Shown here: positions 12,861 through 21,808 of the stretch, piece by piece
Layout of the letters: each line of letters opens with the position of its first letter
Numbering within the stretch: position 1 is the stretch's first letter
Virus record (IMG/VR): IMGVR_UViG_3300034374_008104
Coordinates: 1-22,916 of that record
DNA: 22,916 bases
Source: a virus
Direction: 5' to 3' (one strand)
Program-made: the position numbers and the translations under genes
The notes under the pieces: model-generated
Seen by the model: the letters and a program-made list of their open reading frames with translations, nothing else
The model's database searches: none
Told to the model about the DNA's origin: nothing

Positions 12861-14249
12861 ATGAGCTTAACTAATCAAGCCAATATTTATTATCAGTTAA
12901 TTAGTCAAGGAGTACCAGCAGCACAAGCTTATGCACAAGCTTTTCCTGAAGGATTACCAACGGCAGAGGACAGAGCAAGAGCACAAGCAAAAGAGCAACA
13001 AAAAGCACAGTTAGGGCAATTAGTGGGGGCTTTAGGTGGTTTAGCATTAACTAATGAAGCGGCTGGATTAATTACAGGTGAAGGCGGTTTTTTATCAAAT
13101 AACTTAGCAGATTTATTTAGTAGTGGAACAACGGAAGCAGGAACGCAAGCAGTTAGTCAATTAGGACAGCAAGCAGGAACAGAATTAGTAAAGACACAAT
13201 TGCAAAATGAATTATATAATCAAGCGGCTAATCAAGCTACACAACAGTATTTAACTCAACAAGCAGGACAGCAGGCAGTGCAGCAAGGTGTAGGTCAAGT
13301 AGCAGGGCAAGGAATTTTATCAAATGCTATGGGTATGGGAGCTGGGCCATTATCTGCTATTGCTACAGGAACATATTTAGGTGGAAAATCACTTTATGAT
13401 CAGTTTATTACAGGGGAAGAGGATAAAAGCGCACAAGGAAAAGCGGGTAGAGGCCAAGCAGCAATATCAACTGGTGGTTTGTCAGAGGTGGCTAGGTTGT
13501 TTGGTATAGGTGGCCTAGCAGACAGGAAAACTACTAAAGAGTATCAACAAGAAAGAAGGCTAAGATTAGCTGAAGAAAACCCACTTTATGCTGATTATTT
13601 AACAAGAAGCGAGCAGTTTGCAGATAGTAATAGAATCAATCAAGCATTAGCACAAGAATCCACACCCGCAGGCTTTAAAGGCTATTGGGATAATCCAGAA
13701 ACAGAAGAAAATGATATGATTTGGGTTAATAAACAAATTAAAAGCCCAGATCGTTGGAATGAGGAATTTTTTGGATCTTTAGGTTCAGGCGATGTACTGC
13801 ACAATATGTGGTTTTATGAAAATGTTCCAGGTTATGGTGACATGTCAATGCAAGAAAAGGCAGCTATAGCAGATAAGGCGCTTGCAAGCGGTACGGCCAC
13901 AGGGCATAAAGGTATGATTAATTTTGATATTGACCCTAATGTTTTAATACAAGAGAACCAAACGCCAGTAGTAAATACAAGACCAATGACTATGGACGCA
14001 CCACAATTTAATATGGATAATGTAGTAAATAGAATGGGATTTGACTTACAAAACAATCCATATGATCCAGCTAATATTAACCATTGGGCAAGTAATGGCA
14101 ATCAAGACATGATTAATAATATATATGAGCAAGTTCCAGGTGGATTTATGGAAGGTAAAGAAGTGGTTAATGTTATGCCACAATTAACACAAGAAGAATT
14201 GCAAAGATTTATGGGGAAAAGTCCGCTATTATCAGCAATGGGAGGTTAA
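12861..14249 (+). CDS. Internal virion / ejection-type protein, Ala/Gln/Gly-rich
   Basis: This 462-residue protein has an N-terminal helical, Gln/Ala-rich half (AEDRARAQAKEQQKAQ; LYNQAANQATQQYLTQQAGQ) and Gly-rich hydrophobic stretches (LSNAMGMGAGPLSAIATGTY). The C-terminal half is more hydrophilic, with WNEEFFGSLGSGDVLHNMWF and PGYGDMSMQEKAAIADKALA segments. Composition and position resemble ejection proteins of podoviruses such as P22 gp7 and gp20, which leave the virion during infection and help DNA cross the envelope. No enzymatic motif was found. It starts with ATG one base after the preceding stop, with GAGGGA upstream, and it continues the structural operon. Confidence 0.55.
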   Translation: MSLTNQANIYYQLISQGVPAAQAYAQAFPEGLPTAEDRARAQAKEQQKAQLGQLVGALGGLALTNEAAGLITGEGGFLSNNLADLFSSGTTEAGTQAVSQLGQQAGTELVKTQLQNELYNQAANQATQQYLTQQAGQQAVQQGVGQVAGQGILSNAMGMGAGPLSAIATGTYLGGKSLYDQFITGEEDKSAQGKAGRGQAAISTGGLSEVARLFGIGGLADRKTTKEYQQERRLRLAEENPLYADYLTRSEQFADSNRINQALAQESTPAGFKGYWDNPETEENDMIWVNKQIKSPDRWNEEFFGSLGSGDVLHNMWFYENVPGYGDMSMQEKAAIADKALASGTATGHKGMINFDIDPNVLIQENQTPVVNTRPMTMDAPQFNMDNVVNRMGFDLQNNPYDPANINHWASNGNQDMINNIYEQVPGGFMEGKEVVNVMPQLTQEELQRFMGKSPLLSAMGG

Positions 14250-14252
14250 AGA

Positions 14253-15773
14253 ATGAGTCAAGTAGTTGGCTATACTTTACCCGCTTTTCCAGGTGGTATT
14301 AATTTAGTCGATCCTATTGATAGAACCCCAGATGTTGATGCTACTAATCTTATTAATATGTATCCAAGCGGGCCAGTGTTAGCTTTACGCAAAGGCATTA
14401 GCACATCTTGGACAGCCGCAAGCGCAGCAGCTAAAACAGCAGCCACATTAGTAGAAGCAGACGGCACGCAAACAATGGTAGTTGCTTGTAACAGTAATTT
14501 ATATAAAAAAAATGGTACAAGTAGCACAGCAATAAAGGGAACTACTACACCTACAAGTGATGAGTGGCAGCATGTGACATTTAATAATAGGCTTTATTTT
14601 GTTAATGGCTTAGATACAGCACAAGTTTGGACAGGCACAGGTAATTTTGCAGATAGCGATTTCACAGGGGTTACATTAGCAGATTTAATTAATGTTAGTG
14701 CTTATAAAGCTAGGCTTTATTTTGTAGAAAAAGATAGTGGCTCTATATGGTATGGAAATACTAATGCAGTTGGTGCAAGTGCACTAACAGAGTTTGATGT
14801 AAGCTATATTTTTAATTTAGGTGGCTTTGTTGTTTCTTGTGGAAGTTATACAGATAACTTAGGACAAAACACACAAGATTTATTTTATATATTATCAAGC
14901 GAAGGCGAGTTACTTTTTTATTCAGGAAGTTATCCAGGGGATAGTGCTTGGACGTTAGTGGCCCGCTATGTAATAGGAAAGCCATTAGGATATAGAGCGC
15001 AGGTGCGTGTAGAGAATGATTTATGGTTTATAACAGATAGAGGTATAGTGCCTACAAGCATTTTATTTAGTGCTATGGGTAGTGCTGCAGCAAATAGTGT
15101 TAGCAGAAAAATAAATCCTGAAATAGTGGACACTGCAAAAGAGTTTGCATTTAGTTATTTATACAGTGGCATTTATTATTCAGGAGAGAGGAAAGTAGTA
15201 ATAACTATTCCAGTGACAAGCACAAGCACAAAACAATTAGTGTATAATGTGGAAACAGGGGCTTGGACATGTGAGCAGTATGCAGTGGCAGGCGCTAATT
15301 TATGTATGAGCATAGTAGATGGCTTGCTATATTGCGGTGCTAATAGTGGTAAAGTTTATCAAATGTATACAGGTTTTAATGATGATGGTTCAGCCATATC
15401 TTATACTATAGAGGGTGGCTTTAATTTTTTTGGTAACAGGCAAAATTATAAAGTGTTTAAAGATATAAGGCCAATTATTAGAACAAGTGCGGGTGCGCTA
15501 ACTATAAAAATGGATTTAGACACTAACTTTCAAAAAAGAAGATCCTTTGCTACAATAACTACACCCGCAATTGGAGATGCTGCTACTACAGAATGGGATA
15601 GTGGCACATGGGATACAGACCCATGGAGTGAAGAAGAGAGGTATTTATTTGATAGATATAGTTTGCGGGGGCAAGGACATTGTGGGGCACTCCGTATCGG
15701 TGGAACTATGATCGATGCGCTGCTTGAGTTTAATGCTTTTGAAATTAGATTTGAGATAGGGAGTCAAGTATGA
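14253..15773 (+). CDS. Putative tail hub / DNA-stabilisation protein (P22 gp10-like)
   Basis: The 506-residue protein begins YTLPAFPGGINLVDPIDRTP and has ATNLINMYPSGPVLALRKGI, then repeated beta units such as WQHVTFNNRLYFVNGLDTAQ, YKARLYFVEKDSGSIWYGN, DLFYILSSEGELLFYSGSYP and VYNVETGAWTCEQY. These resemble a beta-propeller with a C-terminal domain, as in P22 gp10-type packaged-DNA stabilisation proteins and their podophage relatives. In the family, the protein sits at the tail hub below the connector and plugs the portal. GGAGG 7 nt upstream of ATG 14253 gives a good start, and its stop overlaps the next ATG as ATGA. Assignment by fold pattern is moderately sure. Confidence 0.7.
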   Translation: MSQVVGYTLPAFPGGINLVDPIDRTPDVDATNLINMYPSGPVLALRKGISTSWTAASAAAKTAATLVEADGTQTMVVACNSNLYKKNGTSSTAIKGTTTPTSDEWQHVTFNNRLYFVNGLDTAQVWTGTGNFADSDFTGVTLADLINVSAYKARLYFVEKDSGSIWYGNTNAVGASALTEFDVSYIFNLGGFVVSCGSYTDNLGQNTQDLFYILSSEGELLFYSGSYPGDSAWTLVARYVIGKPLGYRAQVRVENDLWFITDRGIVPTSILFSAMGSAAANSVSRKINPEIVDTAKEFAFSYLYSGIYYSGERKVVITIPVTSTSTKQLVYNVETGAWTCEQYAVAGANLCMSIVDGLLYCGANSGKVYQMYTGFNDDGSAISYTIEGGFNFFGNRQNYKVFKDIRPIIRTSAGALTIKMDLDTNFQKRRSFATITTPAIGDAATTEWDSGTWDTDPWSEEERYLFDRYSLRGQGHCGALRIGGTMIDALLEFNAFEIRFEIGSQV

Positions 15774-16675
15774 GCGCGTTAAATAGAAAATTCAAACCAG
15801 CAGAAGATAGAGAAAGCTTGCTGCAACAACAAGAAAGGTTTCAAGGGATAATCGATAAAAAAGGTGCTGCAAATGCACCAAGAGCAAGAAGAAGATTAAG
15901 AAAAGTTAATAGAGCATTAGGAGCTTTAGGCAACGCACCAGAAGAGTCATCACTTTTTGATTATGGACAAATAGGAGAGCAAGCTAACCAATATTTAGGG
16001 GGGCTTTTTGGGCAATTGCAACAACAAGGGCCGTTTGCACCAGGCGACTACATGGAAAGCAGGCAAAAGGCTGCAGATGTTGCAATGAGTGAGTTTGATA
16101 GACTTAATAGAGATAGATTTGCAAGAGAGGATGCGCAGTTTGAGCAAAGAATGGCAGAGCAAGGAATACCGCTAGGAAGTGAGAAGTATCAGCAACTACA
16201 ACAACAAAGAATGCAAGATAGAAGTTCAGCTATTCAAGGCGCTCAAAGTCAAGCATTCCAGTTAGGGCAAGGCGAGCAAGCACAAGCTTTTGGACAAGCA
16301 GCAACACAATATAGAATGCCAATGGAGCAATTAAGCGCAGTAACTCCGTACTATGGTTATCAAACTCAACAACAATTGCAACAAGGGCAACAAGGTTTCC
16401 AAAGAGAAATGTCACAAGAACAATTTGAACAGCAAAAGAAATTAGCAGAGCTTCAAAACCAATACAGACTACAACAAATAGCAGCTACTCCAAGAGGTGG
16501 TGGAGGGGGTGGCTTAAGCTATGAGCAGCAGTTAGGGCTTATAGATAGGAGGTTTTTTAATGAAATGGTTGCACAAGGATTACAGCCACAGCAACAAGGC
16601 CCAGGATTTGGAGGGGGCTTTGCACAAGGTGTTGGGCAAGGAGCACAATTAGGATTGGGAGCAGCGTTAAGATAA
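15770..16675 (+). CDS. Gln-rich virion protein of the internal/tail assembly
   Basis: The 301-residue protein is strongly Gln-, Gly- and Arg-rich. Its central segment, DRFAREDAQFEQRMAEQGIP and GSEKYQQLQQQRMQDR, followed by Gln-rich helical repeats, is a pattern I know from a family of podophage proteins encoded downstream of the gp10-like hub. A glycine run (GGGGGG) at about residue 242-247 and a Gly-rich C-terminus (GFGGGFAQGVGQGAQLGLGA) suggest flexible or membrane-associated ends. It overlaps the preceding gene as ATGA and the next as TAATG. No enzymatic motif is visible. It is probably an injected internal protein or a tail-assembly component. Confidence 0.6.
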   Translation: MSALNRKFKPAEDRESLLQQQERFQGIIDKKGAANAPRARRRLRKVNRALGALGNAPEESSLFDYGQIGEQANQYLGGLFGQLQQQGPFAPGDYMESRQKAADVAMSEFDRLNRDRFAREDAQFEQRMAEQGIPLGSEKYQQLQQQRMQDRSSAIQGAQSQAFQLGQGEQAQAFGQAATQYRMPMEQLSAVTPYYGYQTQQQLQQGQQGFQREMSQEQFEQQKKLAELQNQYRLQQIAATPRGGGGGGLSYEQQLGLIDRRFFNEMVAQGLQPQQQGPGFGGGFAQGVGQGAQLGLGAALR

Positions 16676-17820
16676 TGGCAGACTTATTAAAAGCATTACA
16701 ACAAAGTTATTATACACCACAAGAAACAGAGTATGGTATTGCTGCAGACATAATCGGTAAAAGCACACCTGCTTTTTATAATCCTTATGCTAGTACAGGG
16801 CAAAATTTAGCTACAGGCATTGGTGGTGCTTTAGTTAGCGGGTTGCTTGGTGGTATGGCTAGAGGTTCAGCAGCTAAAAGAAATGCAGAAATGCTTCCAC
16901 AGATTCAGCAAATATTTCAAGCACCAGCAAGTCAAAGAATGCAAATAGTTGGAGAAAATCAGCGCTTAAGCCCATTAGTTGCAGCTATGCAAGCGCAGGA
17001 GTTTAAGCAGCAACAAGATTTAGCAAAAATGCAACAACAAAAACTAATAGATTTGCAATATGCACCACTTATGGAGGGAACAAAGGCGCTAGTAGGGGCG
17101 CAAGCAGAGCAGGGGCAATATTATGTGCAAGGGCTAGATGGCAAGCCTATACTAGCAACGGCAGGGCAAGCAAACTTATTAGATCCTTATCAGCAACAGC
17201 AAAAAATGATAGCTGAAAAAGATAAAGCAACATTTGGCACCAGTACAGAAAGATCAAAAAGAGCGGGAGTTTTTAGAAAAGAATTTCAATCACTGCCACA
17301 AGTAAAAAGGTTTATGTATTTAGATGAAAATATGAAAGCTTTAGAAAAAGCAGTGTTAGACCCAGATGCAATGTCAGCAGTAGAGATAGTAAGGCGTGGG
17401 ATACAATTTATTGAGCCAGGGTTAGCAGTTAGAACAGATGATCAATTAGATGTTGCAGCAAGGCAAGCATTACCAGAAAGGCTTTATGCAGAATTTAAAC
17501 AAGCTAAAGAAGGTGGTGTAGGATTAAGCGCAGAGGCAAGAATGGGGATATTAAACATTGCTAGGCGCGCTTATATTCCATCAATTAACAAATTTAATCA
17601 GGAACTAAGAAGATACAATAAGTTGAAAACTGAAACAGAAGGATTCGCGCCTGATAAAAATATACTAGGGTACGATCCAATTGAGGTGCCTAATTATAAT
17701 GCACAATACACACTAGATAAAATTAAGATGGCTATAGAGCCTGGTTATTTACCGAAGCCATTGCAAGGTGAAACTAAAGAAGCATACAAAGCAAGAGTTA
17801 AAGAAATGGGAGCTAAATAA
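16675..17820 (+). CDS. Internal / ejection-type virion protein, unknown fold
   Basis: This 381-residue protein carries a Gly/Ala-rich stretch near residue 40-65 (YASTGQNLATGIGGALVSGL) and a Gln/Met-rich helical segment (QAQEFKQQQDLAKMQQQKLI). A longer helical C-terminal domain contains FRKEFQSLPQVKRFMYLDEN and AARQALPERLYAEFKQAKEG. The last region resembles helical segments of podophage ejection proteins. It sits between the Gln-rich virion protein and the transglycosylase-bearing protein, with one-base overlaps on both sides, which supports a shared role in the DNA-ejection apparatus. I do not recognise a named family. Confidence 0.5.
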   Translation: MADLLKALQQSYYTPQETEYGIAADIIGKSTPAFYNPYASTGQNLATGIGGALVSGLLGGMARGSAAKRNAEMLPQIQQIFQAPASQRMQIVGENQRLSPLVAAMQAQEFKQQQDLAKMQQQKLIDLQYAPLMEGTKALVGAQAEQGQYYVQGLDGKPILATAGQANLLDPYQQQQKMIAEKDKATFGTSTERSKRAGVFRKEFQSLPQVKRFMYLDENMKALEKAVLDPDAMSAVEIVRRGIQFIEPGLAVRTDDQLDVAARQALPERLYAEFKQAKEGGVGLSAEARMGILNIARRAYIPSINKFNQELRRYNKLKTETEGFAPDKNILGYDPIEVPNYNAQYTLDKIKMAIEPGYLPKPLQGETKEAYKARVKEMGAK

Positions 17821-20465
17821 TGCCTACAGATGCAGAAATAGAAGCATTTTATGATGCACAGGTTGCACAAGTTCCAGCACCACAAACAGGTGTAGATGCA
17901 CAAATGGATGCTATATTTGCAGGACAAAGAAAAGCATTGCCAGTACAGCAGTTAGGGCCAAGACCTAATGAAGGTTTTGGGGAAACATTAGTAAGGGCGG
18001 TGCTTGAAACACCAGAAGTAGTTAAGCAAATGCCTAAAGGCATTGGCACACTACTAAGTGATTATGGAGATATTGCAGGAGGCTTATTAAGTGTAGCAGG
18101 CCCAGTGATGGGAGTACCACAAAGCGCATTAAGGCAAAGACCAGTGCCACAAGAAACAATTGAAAGAGCTTTAAGAGCTACAGGAGGCATAGCAGGTTCT
18201 ATGGGAGGTGCAGGTGCAGGTGCAAAAACAGGTGCCTTAGTATTATCACCACTAGGGCCGCTTGGAATGGCAGCAGGTGCAGGAGCAGGTGGTTTAGTAG
18301 GTGGTGGATTAGGCTATTTAGGCTTTAAAAAAGGATTGCAAGCAGTTGGAGTTGATGAGCCTACTACAGCAAAAGAAGATATAAAAGAGTTGGGTTATGA
18401 TATTGTGCAAGGTGGTGCGTTAGGAGCTGCTGGAAAAGCATTACAACAAACAGGACGAACGCTAAGAGGTACTAATAAATTATTAAGAACAAAAAAGGCG
18501 CTTCAAGAGTTAGCGGAGCAGTCAGATGAGTTGCCAATAAAACTTGACCTTCCAGAAGATGAGCTTGCAAGGCTTAAAACAGCAAGCGAGCTAACAGGAG
18601 ATCCAGGACTACAAAAAGCAGAGCTAAACATACAGCGATTAGTGCCAGAGCTAGATGCTCAAGAGGCATTAAAAAGACAAGGAAAAAGACTTGAGTTAGT
18701 AGAGAAAGTTTTAGACCCAGAGCTATTAGACGAGCAAGCCACAGGGCAGGCGCTTAGGAAAGGAGCCAAGGAGGTAAAAGAAGTTAGAAAAACGGCAGCA
18801 AGCGGGTTATATGATCAGGTTTCAACTATAGAAGATATTAATCTACAAAAAACATCATTATCAGACGACATTTTAAAAATAGATGATGAGCTAAGAAGAC
18901 CAAAGCCAGGAGCACCAGCAGCCATAAAAAGAACAGGAAAAGTAGATAAAGACTTGGCAAAATTTCAAAAAGAAGTTTATGACTTATCAAAACAAGATAG
19001 GCCAGTAAGCTTAATGCAATTAGAGGAGCTTCAAAGAGAGGCGAAAACTTTTGCGGACGAGTTTAGAACGCAAGGAGGAAAAAGCTACCTTTTGGCTAAT
19101 AAACTAGGGGAGGCTATTAACAAAACTATGGATACTCTTCCAGAAGGAGCAAGTGCAAAGTTAGCTAGAACAGAGTGGAGAAAGTTTAAAACTACCTTTG
19201 ATGAATTGTTTGGAGGCGAGGCCACTAAAAAAAATAAGTATGGGAGAGAGCTCACTAGAGCAAGCGACTTACCAAAAAGAGCATTAAGAAGTCCAGAGGA
19301 CATTGATAGCTTTATGGAAATAGCGAAAGATAGTCCAGTTGCTAGAACTGCTTTAAGTGATCATATTGCAGAGCAGTTTATAAATAAATTAGAAAGTATT
19401 AGTTCACCACAGGGGAGTGTAAAAATAACAAGATGGTGGAAAAGTAACAGAGGACAATTTAAAAAAGTATTAGATGAAGATAGTATTACTTTTATGGATA
19501 GAGTTGTAGATGATGTAAAATCAGCTAGGGCTAAGTGGGATGCTGCAAAAGGTGCAAGTCAAGGCATAAGCGATACAGCAGCATTAAAATTATATGACAA
19601 ACATTTAAAGTCAATAGTAGGTGGAACTACAGCAGACTTTTTAAAAAGTAAAGGAGAGCTAGTTAAAAAAATAGCATTTGCAGCAGGCGCTTTATTTGGA
19701 TGGGATGGCGGCGCTATGAATGCATTAGGGTTAGGAACGATGGGTGCTTTAAGTATTGATGCGCTTAGCAATCAATTAAAAAAAGTAGCATTAAAAAGAC
19801 AAACACTTGTCTTAGAAGCATTAAGAGATCCTAAAGTTTATAATCAAGTAATGAGCGCTAAGACTTTAAAAGACATACCCGTTAGCGCGGGTGTACCAGC
19901 TAGTGTAATTTCAAGAGAAACAATAGGAGCAGAAGATGAGAATACTAATTTTAGTGATTTTAGGAATAGTGCCACATCTAAAGCAATGGAAGGTGCTAGA
20001 AATTTAGCAGTAGAAGCACCTACCCAACAAATTGAGGTACAAGAGTTTAAGCCAAGCAAAAAACAATACAGTAAAGCAGACATCAAAGCGCTAGTAGCCA
20101 AGGAAGGGCCAGTAGTGCAAGCTATGGTAGAAGTTGAGTCAAATTATAACCCAAGAGCAAAAAGCAAAGCGGGTGCTTTAGGGTTAGCGCAATTAATGCC
20201 AGCTAATATAAAAGCTTTTAATATTAAAGATCCTTTTAATCCTGAAGAAAGTTTAAGAGGTATGAAAGCACTGCTAACTGAAGAGCTAGAGAGGTTTGGA
20301 GATCCGCTACTTGCTATTGCAGCTTATAATGCTGGAAGTCCAGCTATTAATAGAGCAATAAAAAAAGCAGGTAGTAGTGATTTTAATGATATAAGAAAGC
20401 ATTTACCTAAAGAGACTAGGGATTATGTTTTAAAAGTGGTTAATAGAGTTAGAAAAAGGAGTTGA
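17820..20465 (+). CDS. Large ejection protein with C-terminal lytic transglycosylase
   Basis: This 881-residue protein ends in an SLT-type lytic transglycosylase domain (about residues 755-881): VEVESNYNPRAKSKAGALGL with catalytic Glu773, followed by AQLMPANIKAF, DPLLAIAAYNAGSPAINRAI and a helical end. The enzyme cleaves the glycan backbone of peptidoglycan by forming 1,6-anhydro ends. Residues about 95-180 are Gly/Ala-rich and hydrophobic (GGAGAGAKTGALVLSPLGPL), suggesting membrane insertion. The middle 450 residues are mostly helical and charged. A second hydrophobic stretch lies near 620-640. This layout is that of internal virion proteins that bore through the cell wall at infection, like T7 gp16. 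It overlaps the previous gene by 1 nt. Confidence 0.82.
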   Translation: MPTDAEIEAFYDAQVAQVPAPQTGVDAQMDAIFAGQRKALPVQQLGPRPNEGFGETLVRAVLETPEVVKQMPKGIGTLLSDYGDIAGGLLSVAGPVMGVPQSALRQRPVPQETIERALRATGGIAGSMGGAGAGAKTGALVLSPLGPLGMAAGAGAGGLVGGGLGYLGFKKGLQAVGVDEPTTAKEDIKELGYDIVQGGALGAAGKALQQTGRTLRGTNKLLRTKKALQELAEQSDELPIKLDLPEDELARLKTASELTGDPGLQKAELNIQRLVPELDAQEALKRQGKRLELVEKVLDPELLDEQATGQALRKGAKEVKEVRKTAASGLYDQVSTIEDINLQKTSLSDDILKIDDELRRPKPGAPAAIKRTGKVDKDLAKFQKEVYDLSKQDRPVSLMQLEELQREAKTFADEFRTQGGKSYLLANKLGEAINKTMDTLPEGASAKLARTEWRKFKTTFDELFGGEATKKNKYGRELTRASDLPKRALRSPEDIDSFMEIAKDSPVARTALSDHIAEQFINKLESISSPQGSVKITRWWKSNRGQFKKVLDEDSITFMDRVVDDVKSARAKWDAAKGASQGISDTAALKLYDKHLKSIVGGTTADFLKSKGELVKKIAFAAGALFGWDGGAMNALGLGTMGALSIDALSNQLKKVALKRQTLVLEALRDPKVYNQVMSAKTLKDIPVSAGVPASVISRETIGAEDENTNFSDFRNSATSKAMEGARNLAVEAPTQQIEVQEFKPSKKQYSKADIKALVAKEGPVVQAMVEVESNYNPRAKSKAGALGLAQLMPANIKAFNIKDPFNPEESLRGMKALLTEELERFGDPLLAIAAYNAGSPAINRAIKKAGSSDFNDIRKHLPKETRDYVLKVVNRVRKRS

Positions 20466-20467
20466 AT

Positions 20468-21085
20468 ATGCCGTGGGATGGAGCAGGAAATTTTACAAGA
20501 ACAAACGGAGTAAACACAGGCGACGACCTGTGGGAGCAGGATAAAAATGCAGCCGTTAAAATTGTCACATCAAGACATGATGATCATGATACTGATTTAA
20601 AAGATGGTATTGATAGTTGCTTAACAAAAAATGGTGAGAATAGTCCAACTGCTAATTTACCAATGGGAGGCTATAAGCATACAGGGGCAGCTAGTGGAAC
20701 AGCTAACGGGCAATATTTAATCTTTGACCAGTTTGCATGGACAGCATGGAATCCAACATTAACACCTGGTGGAAGCATGACTTATACAAGCACCACTGTT
20801 AATCATGCCGAGTATTGTAATGTAAATGATATTGTATTTTTTAGATTAGATTTTACAGGAACAGTAGGTGGTACTCCAAATAATTCTATGAATTTTACTT
20901 TACCAGTCACAGCTACTACAGATGGTGTAGCACTAACAGTAAATATTACAGACAATGGTTCTATTGTAGCAGGTTCAGGAACTTATGCAGCTGTTGGATC
21001 TAGTGATTTATATAGATACGATTCAGCAGTGTATACAGCAGGAACGGTTTCTTTTAGAGTACATGGATTTTATCAAAGTGCATAG
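20468..21085 (+). CDS. Tail fibre or appendage protein
   Basis: The 205-residue protein begins MPWDGAGNFTRTNGVNTGDD, then EQDKNAAVKIVTSRHDDHDT with DLKDGIDSCLTKNGENSPTA and NLPMGGYKHTGAASGT. This N-terminal pattern (T-S-R-H-D-x-H-D, then ANLPMGG-x-K-x-T-G) is very common in phage tail-fibre and tailspike N-termini that attach to the virion. The C-terminal part is a beta-rich Thr/Gly/Val domain of about 110 residues and may be the receptor-binding tip. AGGAG upstream favours ATG 20468 over the TTG at 20462. The protein is short for a fibre, so other fibre genes may lie elsewhere. No reverse transcriptase or variable/template repeat pair is visible nearby. Confidence 0.72.
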   Translation: MPWDGAGNFTRTNGVNTGDDLWEQDKNAAVKIVTSRHDDHDTDLKDGIDSCLTKNGENSPTANLPMGGYKHTGAASGTANGQYLIFDQFAWTAWNPTLTPGGSMTYTSTTVNHAEYCNVNDIVFFRLDFTGTVGGTPNNSMNFTLPVTATTDGVALTVNITDNGSIVAGSGTYAAVGSSDLYRYDSAVYTAGTVSFRVHGFYQSA

Positions 21086-21087
21086 TC

Positions 21088-21618
21088 ATGCAATCAGTAA
21101 GCTTTATACCACAAATAAAAAAGCTAGAAGAAAAGCTAACTAAAGAAAAATTTAAAGTTTATGAAGGTGGGTTAAGCAAGCTAAAATTATTAGCAGAAAA
21201 ATTAGCAAAAAAAGAAGATGATTTAAAAATATTAAATCAAGCTTATACAGATTTATTTAATTACTCAAGTATTGGTATTTGTGAGGTTGGCTTAGACGGT
21301 AAGTTTTTATCTGTTAATGATGCGTGGTGCAAAATGTGCAAGAGGTCACGTTTTGAGTTATTAAAATTAACTTGGATGGAAATAACAAAACCTGAATTTA
21401 TTAAAAAAGATACAGGGCAAGTTAAAAAATTAATATCAAAAGAAATTAAAACTTATACTATGTATAAAGAATATTTTGATAAAGAAAATAATGCTATCCC
21501 GATGATTTTAACCGTATCATGTGTTTTTGATAGCAACGGAAAAGTTAAAAATTTTATAAGTCAAGGCATTGATATAGAAGGAACTAAAAAGCTTTTAGAA
21601 GATTTAAAAAATGGATGA
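21088..21618 (+). CDS. Stand-alone PAS-domain protein with N-terminal coiled coil
   Basis: This 176-residue protein has an N-terminal Lys/Leu-rich coiled coil (about residues 8-48). A PAS/PAC domain follows at about 52-170: YTDLFNYSSIGICEVGLDGK, FLSVNDAWCKMCKRSRFELL, TWMEITKPEF, then YKEYFDKENNAIPMILTVSC and FDSNGKVKNFISQGIDIEG. The order PAS core, linking helix, and a PAC-like strand pair is clear. PAS domains bind small ligands or cofactors and mediate signalling or dimerisation; here there is no kinase, cyclase, phosphodiesterase or HTH output domain. It could be a captured host fragment that interferes with sensor proteins. It follows the fibre gene by 2 nt and overlaps the holin-like gene by 8 nt. 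Confidence 0.85.
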   Translation: MQSVSFIPQIKKLEEKLTKEKFKVYEGGLSKLKLLAEKLAKKEDDLKILNQAYTDLFNYSSIGICEVGLDGKFLSVNDAWCKMCKRSRFELLKLTWMEITKPEFIKKDTGQVKKLISKEIKTYTMYKEYFDKENNAIPMILTVSCVFDSNGKVKNFISQGIDIEGTKKLLEDLKNG

Positions 21619-21808
21619 TGATGACTTTAAAGAATATAGACGCTTGTTTATCGCAGAACTTGAAAGGCTTGCTAAAGAAAGCGAAAAGCTTACTAAGGAG
21701 AATCAGAGCCTAAGAACCGAATTAAAAGTTTTACAATTTAAAGTTGCTACCGTTGCAACTGGAATCAGTACAGTTGTAGGAATTGCTTTAAAATTTATTA
21801 TAAGATGA
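21611..21808 (+). CDS. Small coiled-coil/membrane protein, holin- or XhlA-like
   Basis: This 65-residue protein has a hydrophilic N-terminus with MDDDD, a heptad-like coiled coil at about residues 8-45 (AELERLAKESEKLTKENQSL), and a single C-terminal hydrophobic segment of about 20 residues (VATVATGISTVVGIALKFII). This build is shared by small phage proteins of the XhlA or class-III-like holin/antiholin type, which lie next to lysis genes. It overlaps the PAS gene upstream and the DUF5675-like gene downstream (ATGA), so it probably belongs to the lysis module. A holin role is inferred from topology and position only. Confidence 0.6.
   Translation: MDDDDFKEYRRLFIAELERLAKESEKLTKENQSLRTELKVLQFKVATVATGISTVVGIALKFIIR

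Noticed and set aside
20462-20467. TTG start two codons before ATG 20468 of the fibre gene
   Set aside because: The AGGAG site spaces better with the ATG, and the family N-terminus begins at MPWDG.
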